DNA from: Paucibacter aquatile
GTDB lineage: Bacteria > Pseudomonadota > Gammaproteobacteria > Burkholderiales > Burkholderiaceae_C
Length of the DNA stretch: 64,000 nucleotides
NCBI RefSeq assembly: GCF_002885975.1
Contig: NZ_POSP01000003.1
Coordinates: 310,001-374,000, forward strand
Direction: 5' to 3'
In this document: piece by piece, positions 34,835-44,160 of the stretch
How positions within the stretch are numbered: position 1 is the stretch's first letter
Layout of the letters: every line of letters starts with the position of its first letter
Notes under the pieces: model-generated
The model's input: the letters and a program-made list of their open reading frames with translations, nothing else
Databases searched by the model: none
What the model was told of the DNA's origin: nothing
Translations under genes and position numbers: made by a program

Positions 34835-37093
34835 ATGCGATCCACACCTGGGCAGGGCCACCCCCACTCCGATTCGCTGAAAGCGCCGGCCACCGCTGGT
34901 GGCCCGGCAGGCCTGCAGCGGCCGCCCGCCCCGGTGTCGCCCCCAGCCCCCCCTGCGGCCCCCAACAGCCAATTCCGCCTGACCCGCTACTTCTCCCTGG
35001 TCTCGCTCGGCCTGATCGCCGCCGTCGGCCTGCTGCTCACCTTGAGCATGCGTGCACAAATGCAACGCGAGCTGATCCACATGGCCGAGCGCCGCAACGA
35101 GGCGATGACGGCCGTGTTCATCAACGCCCTCGGTACGCAGCTGAGCCCCCTGCTGGCGGCTGACTTGCCCGCCGACCCAGACAGCCTGCGCACCATGATC
35201 GAGGCCCACGGTCTGCACGCACAGGCCCGCGCCCTGATGCGCAATGCCGACATCATCAAGATCAAGCTCTACAACCGCGCCGGCCTGACCGTCTATTCCA
35301 GCAGTGCCGCTCAGATCGGCGAGAACAAGCGCGACAACGCCGGCTTTCAGTCGGCCCTGGTCGGCCGCACGGCCAGCGCGCTGGTTCATCGCGACAGCTT
35401 CGACGCCTTCGAGGGGCAGCGCGCCCAGGTTGACCTGATCAGCAGCTACATGCCCATACCGCCCGCGCCCGGCGAAAGCGCGCCACAGGGCGTGATCGAG
35501 CTCTACCAGGACGTCACGCCCTTCGTCGAGCGCCTGGCCGGCCTGCACCGCCGCCTGGTGCTGTTCGGTTTCGGGCTGATGCTGGGCCTCTACGGCCTGC
35601 AGCTGCTGCTGGTGCAGCGGGCGCAGGGGATTCTGCGCCGGCAGGCGCAGGCGCTGGAGGACGCCAACCGGGTGCTGGACCAGCGCGTGCAGGACCGCAC
35701 CGAAGAGCTGCGCGCCGCCCTGGCTCGGCTGGAACACCTGGCCCACCACGACCCGCTGACCGGCCTGCCCAACCGCCTGCTGTGTCATGAACACCTGCGT
35801 TATGCCATCGCCAAGGCGCAGCGCCAGCAGCGGCAGCTGGCCGTGCTCTTCCTCGATCTGGATCGCTTCAAGGAAGTCAACGACATGCTGGGCCACTCTG
35901 TCGGTGACGACCTGCTGATCGAGGTGTCGCGACGCCTGGGCGCACTGGTGCGCAGCAGCGATCTGCTGGCCCGCCTGGGCGGGGACGAGTTCGTTTGCGT
36001 GCTGGAAAGTGAGGATGCGCTGCTGGACGCCCCGGTGGTGGCCGACAAGCTGATCCAGACCCTGTGTCGGCCGATGGAGCTGCAAGGCCATGAGGTGCAG
36101 GTCTCGGCCAGCATCGGCATCGCCCTCTTCCCCAGCGATGGCACCACGGGCGAGGAGCTGGCCCGCGCCGCCGACACCGCCATGTACGAAGCCAAGCGCG
36201 CCGGCCGCAACCGCTTCCATTTCTACCGCCCCGAGCTGACCCAGGCCGCGCTGGCCCGCGCTCATATGGAACGCCTGCTGCGCCGCAGCCTGGAGGGCGG
36301 CGAGATGAGCGTGCATTACCAAAGCAAGTTCCTGGCACAGGCTTCCGACTGTCTTGACGAAGCAGGCCCCTGCTGCGGGGTCGAAGCCCTGGCACGCTGG
36401 CACAGCTCGGAGCTGGGCGCAGTGCCGCCGGGCCGCTTCATCGCCCTGGCCGAGGAGAGCGGTTTCATTAATGAGCTGGGCGCCTGGGTGTTGCGCCGCG
36501 CCTGCGAGGACATGATGGCCTGGCGCGCCGCCGGCCTGGTGCTGGACCATGTGTCCGTCAATGTCTCGGTGCGGCAGCTGGAGCGCGGCGATTTTGTCGA
36601 GCTGGTGCGCGAAACCCTGGCCGCCACCGGCTTGCCACCCCCGGCGCTGGAGCTGGAGATCACCGAATCGGTGATCATGAATGCCGACAACGCCCTGGCC
36701 ACACTGAACGATCTGCATGCGCTGGGCGTGCAGCTGTCCATCGATGACTTCGGCACGGGCTATTCCTCGCTGGCCTACCTCAGACTGCTGCCGATCCAGA
36801 CGCTCAAGATCGACCGCTCCTTTGTGGCCGGCATCGCTCAGGCCGGTGCCGAGGCAGGCGACAGCGCCATCATCGAAGCCGTGATCGGCCTGGCGCGCAG
36901 CCTGGGCCTGAACACCGTGGCCGAGGGCGTGGAAACCCCCGAACAGCTGGCCGCCCTGCAAGCCCTGGACTGCGCCCAGGTGCAGGGCTTTTTGTTCAGC
37001 CGCCCGGTCAGCGCCGAGCAGCTGCAAAGCCAGTTGCAAGGCCACAGCGCAGTCGCCGGCAGCCCCAGCCCCGCGAAAACCGCCTCAGTCTGA
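34835..37093 (+). CDS. Membrane GGDEF-EAL protein (c-di-GMP cyclase/phosphodiesterase)
   Basis: 752 residues. A Pro-rich N-terminus, membrane helix about 50-72, periplasmic sensor region of ~165 residues, second helix about 240-265, then a short coiled coil. The GGDEF domain (~300-465) keeps RLGGDEFVCVL, preceded by DLDRFKEVNDMLGHSVGD. The EAL domain (~485-735) keeps GVEALARW, NVSVRQL, LEITESVIM, IDDFGTGYSSL, KIDRSFV and AEGVET. Both active sites therefore look intact and either activity is possible. The RxxD inhibitory site before GGDEF reads RSSD. It converges on ligA with a 9-base overlap of the 3' ends. Confidence 0.92.
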   Translation: MRSTPGQGHPHSDSLKAPATAGGPAGLQRPPAPVSPPAPPAAPNSQFRLTRYFSLVSLGLIAAVGLLLTLSMRAQMQRELIHMAERRNEAMTAVFINALGTQLSPLLAADLPADPDSLRTMIEAHGLHAQARALMRNADIIKIKLYNRAGLTVYSSSAAQIGENKRDNAGFQSALVGRTASALVHRDSFDAFEGQRAQVDLISSYMPIPPAPGESAPQGVIELYQDVTPFVERLAGLHRRLVLFGFGLMLGLYGLQLLLVQRAQGILRRQAQALEDANRVLDQRVQDRTEELRAALARLEHLAHHDPLTGLPNRLLCHEHLRYAIAKAQRQQRQLAVLFLDLDRFKEVNDMLGHSVGDDLLIEVSRRLGALVRSSDLLARLGGDEFVCVLESEDALLDAPVVADKLIQTLCRPMELQGHEVQVSASIGIALFPSDGTTGEELARAADTAMYEAKRAGRNRFHFYRPELTQAALARAHMERLLRRSLEGGEMSVHYQSKFLAQASDCLDEAGPCCGVEALARWHSSELGAVPPGRFIALAEESGFINELGAWVLRRACEDMMAWRAAGLVLDHVSVNVSVRQLERGDFVELVRETLAATGLPPPALELEITESVIMNADNALATLNDLHALGVQLSIDDFGTGYSSLAYLRLLPIQTLKIDRSFVAGIAQAGAEAGDSAIIEAVIGLARSLGLNTVAEGVETPEQLAALQALDCAQVQGFLFSRPVSAEQLQSQLQGHSAVAGSPSPAKTASV

Positions 37094-39205
37094 GCGGGTC
37101 GGCTCGCCTGCCTGCGACGCTTGCAGCAAGGCTTGCAGGCCCGCCTCGTCCAGCACCGTCACCCCGAGCTCGCGCGCCTTGTCCAGCTTGGAGCCGGCCT
37201 CTTCACCTGCGACCACATAGTGGGTCTTTTTGGACACCGAGCCGCTGACCTTGCCGCCAGCGGCCTCGATCAAGTCCTTGGCTGCGTCGCGCGACAGGGT
37301 CGGCAAGGTGCCGGTCAGCACCAGGGTCTTGCCGGCCAGGGGCTGCGGGCCAGCCTGGGCGGCCGCACCCTCGCCCTCGTCCCAGCTGAGGCCGGCCGCG
37401 CGCAGCTGCTCGACCACCTCGCGGTTGTGCGGCTGGGCAAAGAAGGTGTGGATGCTCTGGGCCACGATAGGGCCGACATCGCGCACCAGCAGCAGCTGCT
37501 CGACGCTGGCATCCATCAAGGCGTCGATGCGGCCGAAATGACGGGCCAGGTCCTTGGCCGTGGTCTCGCCGACCTGGCGGATGCCCAGGCCGAACAGAAA
37601 GCGCGCCAGGGTCGTGCGCTTGCTTTTCTCCAGCGCGTCGACGATGTTCTGGGCGCTCTTCTCGGCCATGCGTTCCAGGGCGGCCAGCTTGGCCACGCCG
37701 AGCTTGTACAGGCCCGGCAAGCTCAGCACGATGCCGGCATCGACGAGCTGGTCGACCAGCTTGTCGCCCAGGCCCTCGATGTCCACCGCACGCCGGCTGG
37801 CGAAATGCAGCAGGGCCTGCTTGCGCTGGGCCGGGCAGGAAATGCCGCCGCTGCAGCGGTAGTCCATGCCGCCGCGCTCGCGCAGCGTCTCGCTGCCGCA
37901 GACCGGGCAGGCACGCGGCATGCGGAAGTTGGGCACATAGCTGGCGCGGGCCTGGGCCAGGCGACCGACCACCTCGGGGATCACATCGCCGGCGCGGCGC
38001 ACGATCACCTGATCACCGATGCGCACGCCCTTGCGCCGCAGCTCGAAGACGTTATGCAAAGTCGCGTTGGACACCGTGGTGCCCCCCACGAACACCGGCT
38101 CCAGCTTGGCCACCGGCGTGAGCTTGCCGGTGCGACCGACCTGGATCTCGATGTCGTTCAGCCGCGTCAGCTGCTCCTGCGCCGGGTATTTGTGGGCCAC
38201 GGCCCAGCGCGGCTCGCGGCTGACAAAGCCCAGGCGCTGCTGCAGCTCCAGGCTGTTGATCTTGTAGACCACGCCGTCGATGTCGAAAGGCAGGGCATCG
38301 CGCTTGGCGCCGATGGCCTGATGAAACGCCACCAGGCCATCGGCGCCCTGCACCACCGCCCGGTCGGCGCAGACCGGCAGGCCCATCTCGGCCAGGGCGG
38401 CCAGCAAGCCGCTGTGCGTGGGCGGCAGGGCCCAGCCCTGCACCTCGCCCAGGCCGTAGGCAAAAAAGCTGAGCGGCCGCTGCGCCGCCAGGGCCGGGTC
38501 GAGCTGGCGCACCGCACCGGCGGCGGTGTTGCGCGGATTGACGAAGGTCTTTTCGTTTGCGGCGCGCTGGCGCTCGTTCAAGGCCTCGAAATCGTCGCGG
38601 CGCATGTACACCTCGCCGCGCACCTCGAGCACCGGCGCCGTGATGCCACGCAGGCGCAGCGGAATCTGGGCCACGGTGCGGATGTTCTGGGTCACGTCCT
38701 CGCCGGTCTCGCCGTCGCCGCGCGTGGCTGCCTGCACCAGCAGGCCCTGCTCGTAGCGCAGATTGATGGCCAGGCCGTCGAACTTCAGCTCGGCCGCGTA
38801 CTCGACCGGCGCGGCCGCCTCGTCCAGCTCCAGCTGCTTGCGCACGCGCTGGTCGAAGCTGAGTGCGCCCGAGGCCTCGGTGTCGGTCTCGGTGCGGATG
38901 GAAAGCATGGGCACGGCATGGCGCACCGGCACAAATCCATCCAGCACCTGGCCGATCACGCGCTGTGTTGGTGAATCGGGCGTCAGCAGCTCGGGGTGGG
39001 CCACCTCCAGCGCCTGCAGCTCCTGGAAAAGCTTGTCGTACTCGGCATCGGGCAAGGCCGGCGCATCGAGCACGTAGTAGAGGTGGGCATGGTGGTTCAG
39101 CGTGTCGCGCAGTTCAGCAGCGCGGGCGGCCGCTGCATTGACAGCGGCGGGGCTGACCGCCTCAGCGGACAGCGTGGAAAACAATTCGTGGGGCGTGGAA
39201 CTCAT
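37085..39205 (-). CDS. ligA: NAD+-dependent DNA ligase LigA
   Basis: 706 residues from ATG 39205 (MSSTPHELFSTL). Domain Ia (HHAHLYYVLDAPALPDAEYD), adenylation domain with lysine in AELKFDGLAINL and GDGETGEDVTQNIRT, OB fold, four-Cys zinc finger (CPVCG ... YRCSGGISCPAQ), helix-hairpin-helix domain and C-terminal BRCT (LAGKTLVLTGTLP). Essential for joining Okazaki fragments. Start overlaps the stop of the LysR gene, an unusual upstream partner. In many relatives ligA follows smc-zipA directly; here about 18 kb separate them. Confidence 0.96.
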   Translation of the reverse strand: MSSTPHELFSTLSAEAVSPAAVNAAAARAAELRDTLNHHAHLYYVLDAPALPDAEYDKLFQELQALEVAHPELLTPDSPTQRVIGQVLDGFVPVRHAVPMLSIRTETDTEASGALSFDQRVRKQLELDEAAAPVEYAAELKFDGLAINLRYEQGLLVQAATRGDGETGEDVTQNIRTVAQIPLRLRGITAPVLEVRGEVYMRRDDFEALNERQRAANEKTFVNPRNTAAGAVRQLDPALAAQRPLSFFAYGLGEVQGWALPPTHSGLLAALAEMGLPVCADRAVVQGADGLVAFHQAIGAKRDALPFDIDGVVYKINSLELQQRLGFVSREPRWAVAHKYPAQEQLTRLNDIEIQVGRTGKLTPVAKLEPVFVGGTTVSNATLHNVFELRRKGVRIGDQVIVRRAGDVIPEVVGRLAQARASYVPNFRMPRACPVCGSETLRERGGMDYRCSGGISCPAQRKQALLHFASRRAVDIEGLGDKLVDQLVDAGIVLSLPGLYKLGVAKLAALERMAEKSAQNIVDALEKSKRTTLARFLFGLGIRQVGETTAKDLARHFGRIDALMDASVEQLLLVRDVGPIVAQSIHTFFAQPHNREVVEQLRAAGLSWDEGEGAAAQAGPQPLAGKTLVLTGTLPTLSRDAAKDLIEAAGGKVSGSVSKKTHYVVAGEEAGSKLDKARELGVTVLDEAGLQALLQASQAGEPTRSD

Positions 39206-40170
39206 GATGTGGATTGTGGCTGAGCGTGGCCTGCCTCGCCTCCCGGTCGTGCAACGCCCTGCCGCAGATGTTCGGCCACCACCCCGGCCAACCAATCCAT
39301 CACCACGCGCACCCGAGCCGGCAGCTGGCGCCGGTGGGCGTAGAGCAGGCTCAGCGGCATGTCCGGCGCCCGGTATCCGGGCAGGACTTCACGCAGCAGG
39401 CCCTGATCCAGCAAGGCCTGCACGCCCACACGCGGCGCCTGGATCAAGCCCAGGCCGGCCAGGCAGGCGGCCTGGTAGGCCTCGGCGTTGTTGACCGTGA
39501 GTGCGCCCGCCATGGCCTGGCGCTGCAGCTGGCCGCTGGCGTCCAGGTATTCGAAACCGCTGCTGCGCGCGCCCAGCACCGAGACGTAATGGACCAGACG
39601 GTGCTGGCGCAGATCGTCGAGACCCTCGGGCTCGCCGTGGCGGGCCAGATAGGCGGGGCTCAGGCAGTTGACCATCGTCAGCAGGCCCAGCGGGCGCGCC
39701 TGCAGCCCCGCCTCGGCTTGGCCCAGCGGGCCGACGCGCAGGACGCAATCAAAACCTTCGCGGACCAGATCGACACGGCGCTCGGTGCTGCCGAATTCGA
39801 TCTCCAGCTCCGGGTGAAGCGCCAGCAGCTCGGGCAGGCGCGGCATCACGATCTGGCGGGCCACGCCGGTGGACATGTCCAGGCGCAGCCGGCCACGCAG
39901 CGATTGCGGACTCGCCTGGCGAAACATGCCGTCCAGCTCGTCCAGATCGGCCAGTACATCCTTGGCCCGCTCGTAAAAGAGCTGGCCGTCCTGGCTCAGC
40001 TGCACGCGGCGGGTGCTGCGATGCAGCAGCCGCGTGCCCAGCCGCGCCTCCAGCTGCTGGACCGCGGCCGACACGCTGGCCTTGGCCAGACCCAGGCTGG
40101 CAGCAGCCTGGGTGAAGCTGCCGGTCTCCACCACACGGCTGAAGACCTGCATTTGCTCCATCGGATTCAT
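39202..40170 (-). CDS. LysR-family transcriptional regulator
   Basis: 322 residues. N-terminal winged HTH (MQVFSRVVETGSFTQAAASLGLAKASVSAAVQQLE split across the helices) and a periplasmic-binding-like effector domain from about 90. The group is the one annotated as AaeR/DmlR-like in Burkholderiales. Divergent from the SDR gene, which is the most likely target. Its stop overlaps the ligA start (ATGA), so ligA may be read through from this gene. Confidence 0.9.
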   Translation of the reverse strand: MNPMEQMQVFSRVVETGSFTQAAASLGLAKASVSAAVQQLEARLGTRLLHRSTRRVQLSQDGQLFYERAKDVLADLDELDGMFRQASPQSLRGRLRLDMSTGVARQIVMPRLPELLALHPELEIEFGSTERRVDLVREGFDCVLRVGPLGQAEAGLQARPLGLLTMVNCLSPAYLARHGEPEGLDDLRQHRLVHYVSVLGARSSGFEYLDASGQLQRQAMAGALTVNNAEAYQAACLAGLGLIQAPRVGVQALLDQGLLREVLPGYRAPDMPLSLLYAHRRQLPARVRVVMDWLAGVVAEHLRQGVARPGGEAGHAQPQSTS

Positions 40171-40231
40171 CGCGGGGCCCCTTGCATTGTCTTTGTTTGG
40201 TGAACAGTCATTCCTCAGAAGAGCAGTTTAT

Positions 40232-40258
40232 CGAAGCCAGGGCTTTCAATAAGCTTCG
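40232..40258. promoter_or_regulatory. Inverted repeat in the LysR/SDR divergent region
   Basis: CGAAGC (40232-40237) and GCTTCG (40253-40258), spaced 15 bases, in the 186-base gap between divergent genes. Spacing is plausible for a LysR recognition site, with a TTATC...AATAAG extension around it. Not a proven binding site. Confidence 0.35.
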
Positions 40259-40356
40259 CTCACGCTCTGTTCTGGCAGCAAGCCGCAGCGGCAGCAGCAC
40301 CAGCAGCAGCGACAAAGAGCCCGACCGGGCATTCGACCATTCACCGAGACGCATCC

Positions 40357-41136
40357 ATGTACACCCGCACCCCTTCCCCCCGCCCGCCCATCACCCTGAT
40401 CACCGGCGGCAGCCGAGGACTGGGCCGCAGCAGCGCCCTGCACCTGGCCGCTCAGGGCCACGACATCATTCTCAGCTACCACAGCCGGGCCGACGAAGCG
40501 GCCCGCGCCGTGGCCGAGATCGAGGCGCTGGGCCGCCGCGCTGTGGCTTTGCAGCTGGACACCGGCCGCAGCGAAAGTTTTGCCGGCTTCGCCGCCGCCG
40601 TGCAGACGGCGCTGGCCCAGACCTGGCAGCGTGAGCACTTCGACCACCTGATCAACAACGCCGGCATGGGCGTCTACGCCAGCCTGATGGACACCACCGA
40701 GGACCAGTTCGACGAGCTGTTCCGTGTGCATTTCAAGGGTGTGTTCCTGCTCAGCCAGACGCTGCTGCCGCTGATCCGGGACGGCGGCCGCATCCTCAAC
40801 ATCTCCAGCGGCCTGACCCGCTTCGCCCTGCCCGGCTATGGCGCCTACGCCGCGATGAAGGGCGCGGTGGAAGTGCTGAGCCGCTACATGGCCAAGGAGT
40901 TGGGGCCGCGCGGCATCGCCGTCAATGTGCTGGCGCCCGGCGCCATCGAGACCGATTTCGGCGGCGGCGTGGTGCGCGACAACGCCGATGTCAATGGCTT
41001 CATTGCAGCGCAGACGGCCCTGGGCCGGGTCGGCCTGCCGGACGATATCGGCGGCGCGATCACCGCCCTGCTGAGCGAAGGCAGCGGCTGGATCAACGGC
41101 CAGCGCATCGAAGCCTCGGGCGGCATGTTTCTCTGA
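40357..41136 (+). CDS. Short-chain dehydrogenase/reductase
   Basis: 259 residues. Classical SDR: cofactor motif TGGSRGLGRSS, NNAGMGVY, catalytic Ser in ILNISSGLTRF, YxxxK in YGAYAAMKGA and the PG motif LAPGAIETDF. Note the fold keeps Asn, Ser, Tyr and Lys. SYHSRADEA after the second strand favours NADP(H). Substrate unknown. Divergent from the LysR gene and probably regulated by it. Confidence 0.9.
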   Translation: MYTRTPSPRPPITLITGGSRGLGRSSALHLAAQGHDIILSYHSRADEAARAVAEIEALGRRAVALQLDTGRSESFAGFAAAVQTALAQTWQREHFDHLINNAGMGVYASLMDTTEDQFDELFRVHFKGVFLLSQTLLPLIRDGGRILNISSGLTRFALPGYGAYAAMKGAVEVLSRYMAKELGPRGIAVNVLAPGAIETDFGGGVVRDNADVNGFIAAQTALGRVGLPDDIGGAITALLSEGSGWINGQRIEASGGMFL

Positions 41137-41260
41137 ATGAGGCGCGCTGCGCGCCCAGCCGGGGCGGGCCGAACGCAAGATACGGGTGGGCCGGCGCCGG
41201 CCAGCCCCTATCATGCCGGCTCGCTGGCCCGTCGCCGGCCATGGAAAACACCGGCACGAG

Positions 41261-42151
41261 ATGATGAAGCCCAAGGATTTGATCGAACTGAGCCTCTTGG
41301 CCGCCATCTGGGGCGCCTCGTTTTTGTTCATGCGGCTCGGTGCGCATGAGTTCGGCCCGGTACCCATGGCCACCATGCGGGTGCTGGGCGCCAGCCTCTT
41401 TCTGCTGCCGCTGCTGACCTTTCGTGTCGGCCTGGCGGAGCTGCGCCAGCACTGGCGGCCGCTGATGGTGGTGGGCCTGCTGAACGGCGCCCTGCCCTTT
41501 GCGCTTTACGCCTACGCGGCGCTGTCGATCACGGCCGGCCTGTCCAGCATCCTCAACGCCACCACGCCGCTCTGGGGGGCGATGGTGGCCTGGGTGTGGC
41601 TGGGTCAGCGCCTGGATTTCAGCCGCCTCTGCGGCCTGGCCCTAGGCTTTGCGGGCGTGGTGTTCCTGGCCTGGGATCAGGCCAGCTTCAAGCCGGGCGG
41701 CAGCGGCTGGGCCATCCTGGCCTGCCTGCTGGCCACCCTGTGCTACGGCATCGTCGCCAACTTCAGCAAACGCTATCTGAACGGCCTGAACCCCTTGACC
41801 GTCGCCACCGGCAGCCAGCTCACCGCTTCAGCCATGCTGCTGCTGCCCGCGCTGCTCACCTGGCCCGAGCGCATGCCCAGCGGCCCGGCCTGGCTCAGCG
41901 TGGCCATGCTGGCGGTGCTGTGCTCGGGCGTGGCCTACATCCTCTACTTCCGCCTGATGCAGCGCGTGGGGCCCACCAACACCATCGCCGTGACCTTTCT
42001 GATCCCGGTGTTCGCGGTGATCTGGGGCTATGTCTTCCTGAGCGAGGCCTTCACCATGCACATGGCCATGGGCTGCGCCATCGTGCTTCTGGGGACGGCG
42101 CTGGCGGTGGGGCTGATCAAGCCTCCAGAACCAAGTAGGACGCTGTCCTGA
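41261..42151 (+). CDS. EamA/DMT-family transporter
   Basis: 296 residues from ATG 41261; ATG 41264 directly follows. Ten hydrophobic segments in two EamA halves (LIELSLLAAIWGASFLFMRL at the start of half one, GWAILACLLATLCYGIVANF at the start of half two). The AAIWGASFLFMR pattern is typical of drug/metabolite exporters. It follows the SDR gene after 124 bases, possibly in the same unit. Substrate unknown. It converges on the decayed cassette copy at 42186. Confidence 0.88.
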   Translation: MMKPKDLIELSLLAAIWGASFLFMRLGAHEFGPVPMATMRVLGASLFLLPLLTFRVGLAELRQHWRPLMVVGLLNGALPFALYAYAALSITAGLSSILNATTPLWGAMVAWVWLGQRLDFSRLCGLALGFAGVVFLAWDQASFKPGGSGWAILACLLATLCYGIVANFSKRYLNGLNPLTVATGSQLTASAMLLLPALLTWPERMPSGPAWLSVAMLAVLCSGVAYILYFRLMQRVGPTNTIAVTFLIPVFAVIWGYVFLSEAFTMHMAMGCAIVLLGTALAVGLIKPPEPSRTLS

Positions 42152-42185
42152 GTCGGTATGGCCTCGCTCGCTGATCAATTTCAGA

Positions 42186-43100
42186 TCAGCCCTTGTGTAC
42201 CGAGACGCAGACACATGGCGAGGCTGAAAGACTGCCCTGGCAACACTGGCGGGCCATTCCTCGAGGCTCGGTCAGGTACCTGCCCGCCCCAATCTCCGGA
42301 TCCAGCAGAACCAAACCCGCCCCCGCCAAGCCATCCTGTAGCACCGGCCGCTGATGAATCGTGACCTCCTGGCCCGCCTCCAGCGCTTGCTGCACCCGTT
42401 GCCGCGTGTCCCAGCTGTGCGCTGACAAATGGCTGGACACCAGACCCGGCTTGTCCTGAAACACCTTCTGCGTGATCGTGTAGTTCCACTGCCCTTGAGC
42501 TGCAGCCAGCGACAAAGCCTTGACCGCGCTGATGCCTTGCAGACAGGCCGGCAAGCCCGGCTTCGGATCGGGCTCGCCCACCAGATTGCACTTCGCCCTG
42601 TCGCTGAAGAAGCGCTCGGGTACCGCATGCTCCAGGGCACTCATGTACTGCCCCCGCAAGCGCATGTACTGCGCCCAGTCACCGGCCTGGCCGTTCTTGC
42701 TCCAGCCTAGCAAGCGGACATGGCCGATATCGATGTTCACGCCTGGGAACTCCACTTTGCGGATCAAACCCCAGCTGTAGACCGGCTCGGCCTGGGCATG
42801 GAACAAACCGTAGCTCAAGCCCAGTGTCTCCACCACGCCGGCCTGGTTCTGGCTCAGGCGGCTGTGGCTCTCGGCGGCGGCAAACCAACTCCAGATCGTG
42901 GCCGTCAGCAAGTCACCGGTGATCTGTTCGCCGCTCAGTCCCGTCAGATCCCCGGCCTGCAGCTTGGTTCTGCTGGCCTCCAGGCGCAGCTTCAAGGCAT
43001 TCAGCTGTGCGCCGCTGATGCCGCCGGCACTGAGGCCAAACACCGTGGCATTGCCGACCGAGTGCGTCTCGTCCTCGGCCAGCTCCCATTGCTGCGGACC
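42186..43100 (-). pseudogene. Decayed third copy of the tail-bearing 3' region (no start, frameshifted junction)
   Basis: Bases 42267-43100 repeat 45755-46588 of the transglutaminase-like gene without indels and with few differences. The copy starts mid-gene (matching about residue 690 of the parent) and has no signal peptide or convincing start. At the Gly-rich junction one base is lost: the parent reads GAGRYLIEGGGNGG but this frame reads GAGRYLTEPRGMARQ and stops 20 codons later. In the corrected frame only about 25 residues follow (NGPPVLPGQSFSL...), far shorter than the hydrophobic tails of the other copies. I read this as an orphan cassette that has lost its tail. Confidence 0.75.
42267..43100 (-). 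repeat. Direct repeat, copy 3 of cassette region
   Basis: Collinear with 45755-46588 at a constant offset of 3488 bases, so no insertion or deletion over ~830 bases. Similarity ends on one side at tcccattgctgc (43084-43095) or a few bases beyond, on the other at the Gly-rich junction. Confidence 0.85.
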
Positions 43101-43115
43101 GTGATTATGTAGATG

Positions 43116-43487
43116 TCATGGAAGCCCCTTCGGACAGGCGATATTGGTACAGCGCATTTCAGTCGCTCGCGCCACAGAATCTCCAATTAGGAGGCCACTG
43201 AAAGCCACTGCGATTCCAAGTGCGGGATTCATCGCCAAGCCGGCGAATTCCAAAATCATGTTCACCGAAAACACGACCAAGAAAATCCACCTAACCTAGC
43301 GCCAATCAATGAAGGCAGACACAATACTCAATAAACAAAAAACCACCAAATTGATGTAAAAGGCCAACAAAATCTGCCTTCTTCTTTGATCACTTGCCGC
43401 TTCAAATTTAACGAAAATCAAGACTAGCAACGCTAGACCAAGCAACACAAACATACCAAACAAGAAGAACCTAATGCCGACATTCAT
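43116..43487 (-). pseudogene. Small membrane protein ORF split by an in-frame TAG (immunity-like)
   Basis: ATG at 43487 opens 63 codons with two hydrophobic segments (FFLFGMFVLLGLALLVLIF and LAFYINLVVFCLLSIVSAF), ending at TAG 43298-43296. The same frame then continues 59 codons of similar hydrophobic sequence (WIFLVVFSVNMILEFAGLAM, NPALGIAVAFSGLLIG) to TGA 43118-43116. Taken together it would be a ~122-residue, four-helix protein. Its ATG overlaps the TGA of the preceding short frame. Alternatives: a real 63-residue protein followed by remnants, or stop-codon decay. No known family recognised. Confidence 0.5.
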
Positions 43488-43680
43488 AGCGCAAAGCCTT
43501 CTTGAATCGGATTGCCAGGCGCAAATGCACCAATTACACCGAAAGCGATCACCGAGAAAATTGACACCACCAATCTACGAACTCACGGATGCCTTTTCCG
43601 CGAAAAACGTAACTCGAGAAGGCCGACCTCCTTCAAATCCGAGTTTCATTACCAATCAGGATCCGCAGAATTTCCACTTA
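43488..43680 (-). other. Fragment ending in a short hydrophobic frame
   Basis: Between the intact 159-residue membrane ORF and the split ORF. One frame gives a hydrophobic end (LVVSIFSVIAFGVIGAF followed by APGNPIQEGFAL) whose TGA overlaps the next ATG. An AAGGAGG lies near 43624-43632 on the minus strand without a good start behind it. Perhaps the remnant of a lost tail cassette; nothing complete is visible. Confidence 0.35.
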
Positions 43681-44160
43681 TCATCGGAGAATATCTACTC
43701 CTCGCGAGATTTGAAAAAATGGAATAGCCATCAACATAATGAAGTCATATGGATGAAGTCGATCCACAAAGGACTCAAAACCAATCCACCACCTGGGGCT
43801 CAGCATTTTTCGTTTTTCCACTATTTCAATGTGCCAACCAAAAAAACATGAGGCCAACGCACACGAGCAGAGCACCAACGCGACTGAAGGCGACGCACCC
43901 CTCAAACCGAGCAATGCAGCCGCAACCAATATCAAGTAACCTATTCTGAAACCCAACGCTTTAGCTTTAGAAGCAACCGCCCCGAGCATAATCAGTTCGA
44001 TAGCTTTCAATTGCCAATTCAAGAATTGGTAGCCAGACCAAGCAATACTACTCATCCAAAAAAACAGCGTGACGACCACCATGAAGGTTCGAACCTTCGA
44101 ATCCACGCGAAGCAGCATGACAAATACTAGAGCCGACGGCCAGAACATGAAATCAATCAT
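43681..44160 (-). CDS. Membrane protein overlapping the orphan cassette (candidate immunity protein)
   Basis: 159 residues from ATG 44160, which overlaps the stop of the cassette gene (ATGA, 44157-44160). Five or six hydrophobic segments (FWPSALVFVMLLRV, FMVVVTLFFWMSSIAWSGY, IELIMLGAVAS, IGYLILVAAALLGL, VALVLCSCALASCFFGW, FIMLMAIPFFQI). No family recognised. Base composition is clearly lower in GC than the surrounding housekeeping genes. Coupling with a tail-bearing gene, membrane location and lack of homologue recognition fit an immunity protein for a membrane-active toxin tail. That role is inference. Confidence 0.6.
   Translation of the reverse strand: MIDFMFWPSALVFVMLLRVDSKVRTFMVVVTLFFWMSSIAWSGYQFLNWQLKAIELIMLGAVASKAKALGFRIGYLILVAAALLGLRGASPSVALVLCSCALASCFFGWHIEIVEKRKMLSPRWWIGFESFVDRLHPYDFIMLMAIPFFQISRGVDILR

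Noticed and set aside
43474..43949. Plus-strand frames of 66-125 codons in the AT-rich cassette region
   Set aside because: They are antisense to hydrophobic minus-strand ORFs, have no ribosome binding sites and their products look random.
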